A stretch of DNA of 45,348 nt, taken from contig JBMHDM010000020.1 of assembly GCA_049889395.1 (NCBI GenBank), positions 1 through 45,348 on the forward strand, written 5' to 3'. Source of the stretch: UBA3537 sp049889395. GTDB lineage: Bacteria > Bacteroidota > Bacteroidia > Flavobacteriales > Flavobacteriaceae. The number at the start of each line of letters is the position of its first letter. Positions within the stretch are counted from its first letter, which is position 1. Made by a program: the position numbers and the translations under genes. This document shows positions 7,099-15,327 of the stretch, one piece after another. The notes below the pieces were generated by a model. That model searched no databases, had not been told where the DNA came from, and saw nothing but the letters and a program-made list of their open reading frames with translations.

Positions 7099-9264
7099 AT
7101 GAACCTCAAACACTTATTCCCTTTAGCTCTATTGTCCATTATGTCTTGTAATTCTAACACTGAACACAAAAAAACAATTAAAGTTGACTATCCAAAAACA
7201 GCACAAGTTGACTCGGTTGACATTTATTTTGATACAGAAGTCAAGGACCCTTATCGCTGGTTAGAGGATGACCGTAGTACCGAAACAGAAGCTTGGGTAA
7301 AAACACAGAATGAGACCACTTTTGATTATTTGTCAAATATTCCATACAGAGATGAATTGAAGAATCGATTAAAAACCTTGTGGAACTACGAAAAAATTGG
7401 ATCTCCTTTTAGAGAAGGAAACTACACCTATTTTTACAAAAACAATGGCCTACAGAATCAATATGTCTTATATCGTTATAGAACAGGAGCAGATCCCGCT
7501 ACAGCTGAAGTGTTTTTGGATCCAAATACATTTAAAAATGATGGCACTATTTCATTGGGGAGTGTAAGTTTTTCTAAGAGTGGACGGTTACTAGCTTACA
7601 GTATTTCTGAAGGTGGAAGTGATTGGCGAAAAATTTTGACTATGGATGTCGAAACCAAGAAAATCATTGGCGACACATTGGTCGATGTCAAGTTTAGCGG
7701 TATGTCCTGGTTTAAAGATGAAGGATTTTATTATTCGAGCTATGACAAACCAAAAGGCAGTGCCTTGTCGGCTAAAACAGATCAGCACAAAGTATATTAT
7801 CACAAATTAGGAACACCACAGAAAGCGGACCTTTTGGTATTTGGTGGTGCCCCCTCAGAAAAGCACAGATATATCGGTGCTAGCGTAACAGAGGATAACC
7901 GATTTTTAATCATATCTGCAAGTGTCTCAACTTCTGGTAATAAGTTGTTTATTAAGCGATTAGATTCCAAAAATGCGCCTTTAATTATCATTTTAGACCA
8001 TACCGAAAGCGACACTTATGTTATTGAGAATAATGGCGACAAATTATACTTAGTTACCAACTTGAATGCCCCCAATCAAAAAATTGTAACGGTCAATGCC
8101 AATAATCCAAGTCCAGACCAATGGGTAGATTTTATTCCTGAAACCAAATATGTATTAAGTCCCTCAACTGGAGGTGGTTACTTTTATGCCGAGTATATGA
8201 TCGATGCCATTTCTAATGTCAAACAATACGATTATGATGGAAATTTTATTCGAACTGTAGATCTTCCAGGTTTGGGTAATGCCAGTGGTTTTGGCGGTAA
8301 AAAAGAAGATAATATCGACTATTATTCATTTACAAATTACGACACACCGTCTAGTATCTATAGCTTTAATGCGACAACTGGCGTATCTGAATTATATTGG
8401 AGTCCCGATATCGATTTTGACAGTTCAGAATATGTCAGCAATCAAATTTTCTACACCTCCAAAGATGGTACCAAAGTCCCTATGATTATAACTCACAAAA
8501 AGGGTCTTAAACGCGATGGAAAAAACCCAACAATTCTTTATGGATATGGTGGATTTAATATTAGTTTAAATCCAAATTTTAGTGTAACGAATGCGGTTTG
8601 GATGGAGCAAGGTGGGATTTATGCAGTACCAAATTTGCGTGGTGGCGGAGAGTATGGAAAAGAGTGGCATAACGCCGGCATACAATTAAAGAAACAAAAT
8701 GTATTTGACGATTTTATTGCGGCAGCGGAATACTTAATTGATGAACAATATACCTCTAGCGATTATTTGGCTATTCGAGGTGGCTCAAACGGTGGACTTT
8801 TGGTTGGGGCTACAATGACACAACGACCAGACCTTATGAAGGTGGCTTTACCAGCTGTTGGTGTTTTAGATATGTTAAGATATCACACTTTTACAGCAGG
8901 TGCCGGCTGGGCTTACGACTATGGAACAGCTGAAGATAGCCCAGAGATGTTTTCATATTTGAAAAACTATTCTCCAGTTCACAACGTGAAGGCTGGCACA
9001 TCATATCCTGCTACTCTAGTTACAACTGGAGACCACGACGATCGTGTTGTCCCTGCCCATAGTTTTAAGTTTGCAGCTGAATTACAACGTAAACAAACAG
9101 GTAATAATCCTACTTTGATTCGTATTGAAACCGATGCGGGCCATGGTGCAGGTACACCCGTTAGTAAAACTATTGAGCAGTACGCTGATATTTTTGGCTT
9201 TACACTTTTTAATATGGGTTACGACGACTTGCCTGATAAAAAAAATGAAAGGTTTAAGGACTAA
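7099..9264 (+). CDS. Prolyl oligopeptidase family protein (S9A), lipidated
   Basis: This 721-residue S9A serine peptidase has an N-terminal lipoprotein signal (MNLKHLFPLALLSIMSC), so it should be exported and anchored in the envelope. An N-terminal propeller (about 80-440) precedes the alpha/beta-hydrolase domain. The catalytic triad is visible: S563 in GGSNGGLL, D647 in GDHDDRVVP, and H682 in AGHGAG. RGGGEYGKEWHNAG is the standard S9A block. It should cleave short peptides after proline, and in flavobacteria it probably helps use peptide nutrients. It is 61 bases downstream of rocD without an evident terminator between them, so co-transcription is possible but not shown. It converges on the CCC-motif gene with a 9-base gap. 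Confidence 0.93.
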   Translation: MNLKHLFPLALLSIMSCNSNTEHKKTIKVDYPKTAQVDSVDIYFDTEVKDPYRWLEDDRSTETEAWVKTQNETTFDYLSNIPYRDELKNRLKTLWNYEKIGSPFREGNYTYFYKNNGLQNQYVLYRYRTGADPATAEVFLDPNTFKNDGTISLGSVSFSKSGRLLAYSISEGGSDWRKILTMDVETKKIIGDTLVDVKFSGMSWFKDEGFYYSSYDKPKGSALSAKTDQHKVYYHKLGTPQKADLLVFGGAPSEKHRYIGASVTEDNRFLIISASVSTSGNKLFIKRLDSKNAPLIIILDHTESDTYVIENNGDKLYLVTNLNAPNQKIVTVNANNPSPDQWVDFIPETKYVLSPSTGGGYFYAEYMIDAISNVKQYDYDGNFIRTVDLPGLGNASGFGGKKEDNIDYYSFTNYDTPSSIYSFNATTGVSELYWSPDIDFDSSEYVSNQIFYTSKDGTKVPMIITHKKGLKRDGKNPTILYGYGGFNISLNPNFSVTNAVWMEQGGIYAVPNLRGGGEYGKEWHNAGIQLKKQNVFDDFIAAAEYLIDEQYTSSDYLAIRGGSNGGLLVGATMTQRPDLMKVALPAVGVLDMLRYHTFTAGAGWAYDYGTAEDSPEMFSYLKNYSPVHNVKAGTSYPATLVTTGDHDDRVVPAHSFKFAAELQRKQTGNNPTLIRIETDAGHGAGTPVSKTIEQYADIFGFTLFNMGYDDLPDKKNERFKD

Positions 9265-9273
9265 TTTAAATAC

Positions 9274-9597
9274 TTAGGCTCTCTGATTCATTTCTTCCAT
9301 GGCTCTTTGCCATTCTTGTTGAAATTCAGACCAATCACCTGTTGCTAGGGAATAAACCACCCAGGCGAAATATAATAAGTTGATTATCAGGACAATTAGT
9401 GCAACGGATTTTGCCGTTTGCATCGCATTTAGATTTCCTTCGTAATCATCAGGATTGAGTTGGACTCCTTTTATTTTATTGTGAGCAATAAAATAAGCCG
9501 GACCAGAAAATAAAAACCCTAAACCTGCAAAACAGCAGCATACAAATCCAGTGATACTTAAGACATAAATTAAAGTAGTATTTAATGACTTTTTCAT
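9274..9597 (-). CDS. CCC-motif membrane protein
   Basis: This 107-residue protein has two hydrophobic helices (about 9-33 and 62-84). The first holds three consecutive cysteines (GFVCCCFAGLGF). The loop GPAYFIAHNKIKGVQLNP carries the patterned residues of the Bacteroidota family called CCC motif membrane protein. The acidic, methionine-rich tail (WQRAMEEMNQRA) is probably cytoplasmic. Its ATG overlaps the stop of the DUF2752 gene by 4 bases (ATGA), so the pair is translationally coupled. Function unknown; adjacent cysteines at the start of a helix could be lipid-modified, metal-binding or redox-active, which the sequence cannot decide. Confidence 0.8.
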   Translation of the reverse strand: MKKSLNTTLIYVLSITGFVCCCFAGLGFLFSGPAYFIAHNKIKGVQLNPDDYEGNLNAMQTAKSVALIVLIINLLYFAWVVYSLATGDWSEFQQEWQRAMEEMNQRA

Positions 9598-9881
9598 AAT
9601 ATTAAAAGTTTAACGATATAGTTGATTATAATGACGATAATGGAAAAAATTCCAAAAATGTGAATTCCTTTTTGGATATATCTAGAATCATAAAATTTTG
9701 ACAATAAAATTAAGATTCCAAAAACTATCATTGGATAAATACCTGGATACATCCAGAACGCTTCGATTAATTGACCCTTAAGTAGTAATAATAATGAACG
9801 CTGAAATCCGCAGCCAAAACAATCAACTCCAAAAAGTGTTTTGGTTAAACAAGGAATCATATATTGTTCTAGAGCAGTCAA
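9594..9881 (-). CDS. DUF2752 membrane protein
   Basis: A 95-residue protein with the DUF2752 signature: FGVDCFGCGFQRS followed by LLLLLKGQLIEAFWMYP (family pattern C-x-G-C-G-x-x-R then L-x-x-G-x-x-x-x-A-x-x-x-x-P). Three hydrophobic segments follow. The start used is TTG at 9881 (MTALEQYMIPC), the first codon after an in-frame stop that can initiate; ATG at 9860 would give a protein 7 residues shorter that still keeps the signature. It is the first gene of a two-gene unit with the CCC-motif protein. Function unknown. Confidence 0.8.
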   Translation of the reverse strand: MTALEQYMIPCLTKTLFGVDCFGCGFQRSLLLLLKGQLIEAFWMYPGIYPMIVFGILILLSKFYDSRYIQKGIHIFGIFSIIVIIINYIVKLLIL

Positions 9882-9969
9882 ATTATTTCAAAGAAATAAA
9901 TATTTCTATTAAAATTCAAATATTAATCATAAATAGAATTATTTAAAAGAGTGTTGTATTTTAGCTCAC

Positions 9970-10173
9970 ATGAAACAATCTTTCAAATATTTGAGTTTTG
10001 TAGTTGGTGTCATCCTACTAGTTTACAACGAAGTCATTGATGAGACAAATAACATTCTGTCCATAACTGGCCTTGTATTTTTGATTATTGGGTTGTATAT
10101 GATTTCAAAAGGAATAGGGGATAAACCAGAGTATGATCCTTACGCCATAGAATCTGAAGAGGAAAAAAAATGA
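9970..10173 (+). CDS. Small two-helix membrane protein of unknown function
   Basis: This 67-residue protein has two hydrophobic segments (about 6-21 and 30-47) and an acidic tail (YDPYAIESEEEKK). Its stop overlaps the ATG of the Smr-protein gene by 4 bases (ATGA at 10,170-10,173), indicating translational coupling. A near-match -7 box (TATTTTAG) lies about 10 bases before its ATG. I do not recognise the family. The gene is divergent from the DUF2752 gene, with 88 bases between the two starts. Confidence 0.7.
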   Translation: MKQSFKYLSFVVGVILLVYNEVIDETNNILSITGLVFLIIGLYMISKGIGDKPEYDPYAIESEEEKK

Positions 10174-10724
10174 CATTTAAAGTTAATGATAGTGTATGTG
10201 TTTTGGATGATGATATGTCGGGTCGGATTATTAAAATAAATAAGAACCAAATTACAATAGAAACAACCTTAGGATTCGAATTGACATTTTTGTCTTCAGA
10301 ATTGGTGAAAGTTCAGGATAACTTTCTTAAAACGATTACCTTTTCAGGAAATTCTATTGATAGGGTTATTTCTGAAAAATCAAATCAAAGACAAAAATTG
10401 TCCAAACGACGAATTAAGACTGGCGCTCAACCTCCCATGGAAGTCGATTTACATATTGAGAAATTGGTAACTTCCAAAAACAGAATGGAAAAGTCAGACA
10501 TGTTGAATTTTCAATTAGATACAGCAAAACGCCGTTTGGAATTTGCTTTTTCAAAACGGATTCAAAGGATTATTTTCATTCACGGTGTGGGCGAGGGGAT
10601 ACTTAAATTAGAGTTAGAGTATCTTCTGAAACGTTATGATAATCTAAAATTCTATCCTGCCAATTTTCAACAGTATGGCCATGGGGCTACAGAGGTTTAT
10701 ATTTTTCAAAACAAATCTTCCTAA
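10170..10724 (+). CDS. Smr/MutS2-type C-terminal domain protein
   Basis: A 184-residue protein with two parts. Residues 1-50 form a small beta-rich module (VNDSVCVLDDDMSGRIIKIN) resembling the domain found in front of Smr in Bacteroidota. Residues 88-180 form an Smr domain with DLH (93-95), HGVGEG (138-143, the HGxGxG motif) and GHGATEV (170-176). Smr domains are nucleic-acid-binding or nicking folds seen in MutS2 and in ribosome-rescue factors; here there is no MutS ATPase, so names such as DNA mismatch repair protein would be misleading. It overlaps the small membrane gene upstream by 4 bases and the convergent lipoprotein gene by 4 bases (CTAA). Confidence 0.85.
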   Translation: MTFKVNDSVCVLDDDMSGRIIKINKNQITIETTLGFELTFLSSELVKVQDNFLKTITFSGNSIDRVISEKSNQRQKLSKRRIKTGAQPPMEVDLHIEKLVTSKNRMEKSDMLNFQLDTAKRRLEFAFSKRIQRIIFIHGVGEGILKLELEYLLKRYDNLKFYPANFQQYGHGATEVYIFQNKSS

Positions 10725-11602
10725 AAATCAATTGTAGTCTGGTAAGTTCCCAAGTCTAAGTTATCTGCAGATAAAATTGAAATATCGATATTAAACAGTT
10801 CTATTGAAACCGTTACCACACGTTGAAACTCGTTTGTGTTATTAATTAAAATGGCGTAACTGTCGGAAAAATTTGCATCTAAAAAACGAGCGGCAGGGGC
10901 ACCAGCAGCAATATCATCAAATAAATTCCCATTACCATTGGTGTCTTCATTAATGGTTAACGTACCATCTCCATCATCATCCGTGTCCAAATAATCTGGT
11001 ATACCATCGCCATCTGTATCTTGTGCGTCTGACAAATCGCCATCATTGTTCAGGTCTGGTTTTTCATTTTTTGTTGGCACATTATCACCGTCGTCGTCAC
11101 TATCTTTGAAATTCAAAATACCATCACCGTCAGTATCGCCATCAAACTCTAAGGCTGTGGGGACCCCATCGTTATCGTCATCTATGAAAGTTGAAGTGAA
11201 GTTGATTGATCCGCTATTGCTTTCATAGCTTTGAGTTACTGCAACTCCAGCAGGGGGTATTATTGCACAAATTAGATCGTTTGGATTTCCGCTGTAGGAC
11301 CTGTAATGAAATTGAACTGAAGAACCATTGATGGTCAAGGTCTGTGTGTCTCCAGAAGATTCTGGATTGAATAGAGCTTCGGTTGCAGTTGTTCTTGGTA
11401 TCAGTAAGGTTAAAGATTCAAATGGATCTTCCCTGGTGTCATAAAATAAAAAACTAGACGTTAGAGCAGTCCCTTGATTTGCAGTTTGAATTTCGCAAAG
11501 CCTAAGCGTTTTGTCAAAATCCAATTGAACATCGATGACATCACCATCGCCACAAGCCGTGAGTACAAGAAAAAATGATAACGAGTAAAACCAAAAACGC
11601 AT
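10721..11602 (-). CDS. Lipoprotein with thrombospondin type 3 (calcium-binding) repeats
   Basis: This 293-residue protein starts with a lipoprotein signal (FFLVLTACGDGD, lipobox LTAC). The middle (about 140-230) is a run of acidic DxDxDG repeats (IDDDNDGVP, GDTDGDGIL, DSDDDGDNV, QDTDGDGIP, DTDDDGDGT), typical thrombospondin type 3 repeats expected to bind Ca2+. The flanks are beta-rich and not recognised. In Flavobacteriaceae, such repeats occur in surface lipoproteins and adhesins, so an envelope or surface location is likely and the exact role unknown. There is no C-terminal type IX secretion tail; the end (LDLGTYQTTIDF) is plain. Confidence 0.8.
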   Translation of the reverse strand: MRFWFYSLSFFLVLTACGDGDVIDVQLDFDKTLRLCEIQTANQGTALTSSFLFYDTREDPFESLTLLIPRTTATEALFNPESSGDTQTLTINGSSVQFHYRSYSGNPNDLICAIIPPAGVAVTQSYESNSGSINFTSTFIDDDNDGVPTALEFDGDTDGDGILNFKDSDDDGDNVPTKNEKPDLNNDGDLSDAQDTDGDGIPDYLDTDDDGDGTLTINEDTNGNGNLFDDIAAGAPAARFLDANFSDSYAILINNTNEFQRVVTVSIELFNIDISILSADNLDLGTYQTTIDF

Positions 11603-11619
11603 AATCTTATTATTTATAA

Positions 11620-11627
11620 CAAAAGTA
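11620..11627 (-). promoter_or_regulatory. -7 promoter box of the thrombospondin-repeat lipoprotein gene
   Basis: TACTTTTG on the minus strand matches TAnnTTTG. The predicted transcript start is about 11 bases before the ATG at 11,602. No good -33 box is visible. Confidence 0.35.
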
Positions 11628-11656
11628 ACAGATTTGATAAAAAAAATGTATTGTTA

Positions 11657-11685
11657 TTGTGAATTATTTAATTTGATTATTTTTG
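11657..11685 (+). promoter_or_regulatory. Promoter of the cysteine desulfurase gene
   Basis: TATTTTTG (11,678-11,685) matches TAnnTTTG, and a TTG lies at 11,657-11,659 with an 18-base spacer, slightly short. The predicted leader is about 11 bases to the ATG at 11,703. Confidence 0.45.
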
Positions 11686-11702
11686 TTAAAAACTAACCAT
11701 TT

Positions 11703-12854
11703 ATGACCTCCATTTATTTAGATAATGCAGCAACTACTTGTGTACGAGAGGCTGTAGTGGATAAAATGGCAGAGATTTTAAAGTCTTCTTATGGTAATCC
11801 TTCATCTGCCCATAGTTTTGGTCGTACATCTAAATCAGTACTGGAGCATTGTAGAAAACGGATTGCTTCGCATTTCAATGCAAAACCCTCTGAAATTGTA
11901 TTTACTTCTGGTGGAACAGAAGCTGATAATTTGGTATTGCGGTCTGCAGTTTGCGACCTGAATGTTAGGCATATCATTTCTTCAAAAATTGAGCATCATG
12001 CAGTTGGACACACTATTGAAGCTCTGGAATCTTCACAAGATATTCGCGTCAGTTACGTCAAAACGTTTGAAGACGGCGCCGTTGATTTAGTGCATTTAGA
12101 ACAATTATTAAGAACTTCAACAGAAAAAACATTAGTTTCTTTGATGCATATCAACAACGAAATTGGAACCATTTTAGACATAAATCAAGTTGCTAAATTA
12201 TGCAAACAATATGATGCTTTGTTTCACAGTGACACGGTGCAGTCTGTTGGTCATTATCCAATTGATTTGGCCAAAACTCCAATTGATTTTTTGGCTGCAA
12301 GTGCCCACAAATTTCATGGTCCAAAAGGAGTAGGTTTTGCCTATGTTCGTAGTGGTTTAGGGCTTCAACCTATAATTACTGGTGGATCTCAGGAGCGAGG
12401 TTGCCGAGCTGGTACAGAAAGTTTGCACGATATTGTTGGTCTTGATGAAGCTTTAGCTATTGCTTACTCTAATTTGGACGAAGAAAAAGAATACATCACT
12501 AGTTTAAAATCTTACTTTGTTGAGCGATTAAGAGAAATACCAGGAATAAAATTTAATGGTAGTTCAAATGATCTCTACAAGAGCACATACACTTTAGTCA
12601 ATGTATGTTTACCAGTATCTCAAGAAAAAGCGCCTTTGTTTTTATTTCAACTCGATATGAATGGTGTGTCCTGTTCGAAAGGAAGTGCTTGTCAAAGTGG
12701 AAGTGATATGGGGTCTCATGTGCTACGAGAAATTTTGAGCAGTGAAGACCTCAAAAAACCATCCATTAGATTTTCCTTTAGCGTCTACAATACAACAGCA
12801 GAAATTGATCAAGTTATGGCTGTTCTGAAGGAAATAATACTTGAGCTAGCTTAA
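11703..12854 (+). CDS. Cysteine desulfurase (NifS/IscS type)
   Basis: This 383-residue PLP enzyme takes sulfur from cysteine as a persulfide for Fe-S cluster or thio-modification pathways. The start YLDNAATT is the class signature. TSGGTEADNL binds PLP, and SAHKFHGPKG carries the Schiff-base lysine K203. The catalytic cysteine is C330 in KGSACQSGS, on the longer loop typical of the NifS/IscS group (not SufS). A second cysteine, C324, lies 6 residues before it. RGCRAGTES is the conserved RAGTE block. No iscU, sufU or thiI partner lies next to it, so the sulfur acceptor cannot be told. It converges on the TonB receptor gene with a 4-base overlap (TTAA). Confidence 0.93.
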   Translation: MTSIYLDNAATTCVREAVVDKMAEILKSSYGNPSSAHSFGRTSKSVLEHCRKRIASHFNAKPSEIVFTSGGTEADNLVLRSAVCDLNVRHIISSKIEHHAVGHTIEALESSQDIRVSYVKTFEDGAVDLVHLEQLLRTSTEKTLVSLMHINNEIGTILDINQVAKLCKQYDALFHSDTVQSVGHYPIDLAKTPIDFLAASAHKFHGPKGVGFAYVRSGLGLQPIITGGSQERGCRAGTESLHDIVGLDEALAIAYSNLDEEKEYITSLKSYFVERLREIPGIKFNGSSNDLYKSTYTLVNVCLPVSQEKAPLFLFQLDMNGVSCSKGSACQSGSDMGSHVLREILSSEDLKKPSIRFSFSVYNTTAEIDQVMAVLKEIILELA

Positions 12855-15316
12855 AACCTCATGTCAAGTCTGATATTAAATACGCGCGGGGTCAAATAGT
12901 TAGGAATGGCATATTGTTGTTTTGAATAAACATCACGTACCCAAGTATTTGTTATGGAGTTTTGAACGTCAAAAATGTTAAAAATCTCTACACCAACCGC
13001 CAATTCCTTAAATCGTTTTTTCCACCCCTTTTCTGGTCTATTGCTACGGTCTACCAGAACATAAGACATGCCAATATCGGCTCGTTTGTAGTCTGGTAAA
13101 CGGTTTTGGTATTGATACACATTGGCATAGCTTGGACTACCACCAGGAACGCCAGTGTTGTACACGAGATTCAAGTACATTTTCATATTTGGTATTTGGG
13201 GAACATAGTCCTGAAAGAGAATTCCAAACTTCAATCGCTGATCCATTGGTCTAGCTATAAATCCTTGATTATCAATTGACTCTTCAGTTTTCAAATATCC
13301 AAAAGAAAACCAAGATTCTGTTCCTGGAACAAATTCACCGTTTAGTCTTAAATCTAAACCATAAGCATATGCTTCAGCATTATTATTGGCAGCATAGCGA
13401 ATACGCACATTCTCTACGGTGTAGGGATTGACATCCTCCAGATTTTTATAATATAGTTCTGAAACCAATTTAAAGGGACGTTTCCACAGATCAAAGCTAT
13501 ATTCATTGGCCACAACGATATGGTAAGATTTTTGAGCTTTTACAGCACTATTTACGACGCCTTGAGAGTCTCTTAGTTCTCTGTAAAAAGGGGGCTGATA
13601 GTACAATCCACCACTCAGTCTGAATAACATATCTTTATTCCAATTTGGTTTTAAGGCCAATTGGAATCTAGGGCTTATCACCAATTGTGATGTTTGCTCT
13701 ACAGCTTTACCGCTAACTTCCCATTGATGCGCTCTTACCCCTGCGTTGTAAAATACTTCACTAGAACCTATCGTACTTCGTTTACTCCATTGTCCAAAGG
13801 CTTGAAGGCGATTGATAGTAGTACCATTCGTCGCCCTAACATTTTGATAGGGGACTAGTGGACCAATGTCTGGTGTGTAGGGCTGGTTGTCAAATTGATC
13901 TAAATTGGGTGGATTTATAGAAAATCCTGCCGAGTCAATGACCTCCCATTCTACAAGACGATCTTTGATATCTTCAATTGTATATTTGATAGACCACTTA
14001 AAATGATTATTATCTTTTTTAAAATCACCACGTTGTTCTAGTGTGGTAATCAAAGCGTCCAAATTATTTCTAGCATGATTAATTTGAGAACCTATACCCT
14101 CCGAAAATTCAACTTCTCCCAAATTTTCATCGCCAATGTTACTATTGACTTCACCTAATCTATATTGTGCTAAAATATCGAAATGTTCTTGTTCTTTTGT
14201 GTGAAAACCAGAAACAATGAAGTCTAATTTTAGATTTGCCTTGGGTTTGTAGGTTGTTTTTAATGCACCAAATGAGGTTTTATAGGCGTCTTGTTCTTGA
14301 CCTTGGTAAAAGACCAATAGTGCTAGTGGATTTTCTAGCGTTCCAAAATTGGTTTGCCGAGTTTGTGGCTGGTAGTTATACGTATTAGAGGTCAAATTTC
14401 CCAAGAAACTCAATTCAATTTTCGAGTTGAGTTGATAGGTTAAATAGGTTTGGGCGTCTAAAAATTTAGGATCATAATTGGTTTTTGTTTCACGAGCATC
14501 AACTAATAAGCTATTATCTCTGTAACGAATACCCAAAAGTGCCGAAAACTTCGAATTTTTACTAATGCCTTCAGCAGTTAGGCTTCCACCCAATAAATTA
14601 AAATTGGCGCTAAGACCAAAATTTTGAGGTTTTCGATAAGTAATATCTAAAACGGATGATAATTTATCGCCGTATTTGGCTTGAAATCCACCAGCAGAAA
14701 ATTCAAGATTTTGAACCATGTCTGAGTTTACAAAACTCAATCCTTCTTGCTGGCCAGAGCGAACCAAAAAAGGTCTGTAAACCTCAATATCATTGACATA
14801 AACTAAATTTTCATCAAAATTACCACCCCTAACAGTATACTGCGTACTCAATTCGTTTGAAATATTAACGCCTGGCAGCGTTTTTAATAAATTTTCAACT
14901 CCGGGTTGAGCACCTTTAATAGTTCGTATGATTTGAGGTGATATCGTGGTGACGCCTTCAAGAACAGTTCGTTTTGTGTTGGTAATTACAACAGTTTCAA
15001 TTTGCTCTATCTCTTCTTTTAAGATGGGGTTAAATTCATAAATTTCTTTGGGTTTCAATCGAAACGAAACCTGAATCATTTTATAATTAACATGTGAAAA
15101 GGTTACGGTGACCGTTTGATTTGAAGGAATTTCTATGGTATAAAAACCAGATGTATCACTATTTCCACCCTGATTCTGATAAGATATATTAACGTTTTCG
15201 ATTGGCGAATTGGTACGGTCCAATATCACACCTTGCACTATGGAAGTTTGTGCAGAGGCCAAGTGTCCCAAAGCAAAAAATGCCAGAAAGTAAATATTTA
15301 TAATACTGATTTTCAA
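12851..15316 (-). CDS. TonB-dependent outer-membrane receptor
   Basis: An 821-residue protein with a signal peptide (IYFLAFFALGHLASAQ), a carboxypeptidase-D-like regulatory domain (about 25-105), a plug domain (about 120-225, with GVENLLKTLPGVN and YTVRGGNFDENLVYVND), and a long beta-barrel ending in the aromatic FNIRLDMRF. It should import an unknown ligand with TonB-ExbBD energy. No SusD-like partner follows, so it is not a SusC of a glycan-uptake locus. The start is TTG at 15,316, because no ATG or GTG occurs between the preceding in-frame stop and the signal peptide. The M23 peptidase gene ends 11 bases upstream, suggesting one transcript. Confidence 0.92.
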   Translation of the reverse strand: MKISIINIYFLAFFALGHLASAQTSIVQGVILDRTNSPIENVNISYQNQGGNSDTSGFYTIEIPSNQTVTVTFSHVNYKMIQVSFRLKPKEIYEFNPILKEEIEQIETVVITNTKRTVLEGVTTISPQIIRTIKGAQPGVENLLKTLPGVNISNELSTQYTVRGGNFDENLVYVNDIEVYRPFLVRSGQQEGLSFVNSDMVQNLEFSAGGFQAKYGDKLSSVLDITYRKPQNFGLSANFNLLGGSLTAEGISKNSKFSALLGIRYRDNSLLVDARETKTNYDPKFLDAQTYLTYQLNSKIELSFLGNLTSNTYNYQPQTRQTNFGTLENPLALLVFYQGQEQDAYKTSFGALKTTYKPKANLKLDFIVSGFHTKEQEHFDILAQYRLGEVNSNIGDENLGEVEFSEGIGSQINHARNNLDALITTLEQRGDFKKDNNHFKWSIKYTIEDIKDRLVEWEVIDSAGFSINPPNLDQFDNQPYTPDIGPLVPYQNVRATNGTTINRLQAFGQWSKRSTIGSSEVFYNAGVRAHQWEVSGKAVEQTSQLVISPRFQLALKPNWNKDMLFRLSGGLYYQPPFYRELRDSQGVVNSAVKAQKSYHIVVANEYSFDLWKRPFKLVSELYYKNLEDVNPYTVENVRIRYAANNNAEAYAYGLDLRLNGEFVPGTESWFSFGYLKTEESIDNQGFIARPMDQRLKFGILFQDYVPQIPNMKMYLNLVYNTGVPGGSPSYANVYQYQNRLPDYKRADIGMSYVLVDRSNRPEKGWKKRFKELAVGVEIFNIFDVQNSITNTWVRDVYSKQQYAIPNYLTPRVFNIRLDMRF

Positions 15317-15327
15317 GTTAAAAAGGT

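Noticed and set aside
10930..11180. Tandem DNA repeat or CRISPR-like pattern
   Set aside because: The repetition comes from acidic DxDxDG codons of thrombospondin type 3 repeats; units differ in length and there are no constant repeats with unique spacers.
12851..15316. SusC/SusD-type glycan utilisation locus
   Set aside because: The TonB receptor has no SusD-like lipoprotein or glycoside hydrolase beside it; its partner gene is an M23 peptidase.
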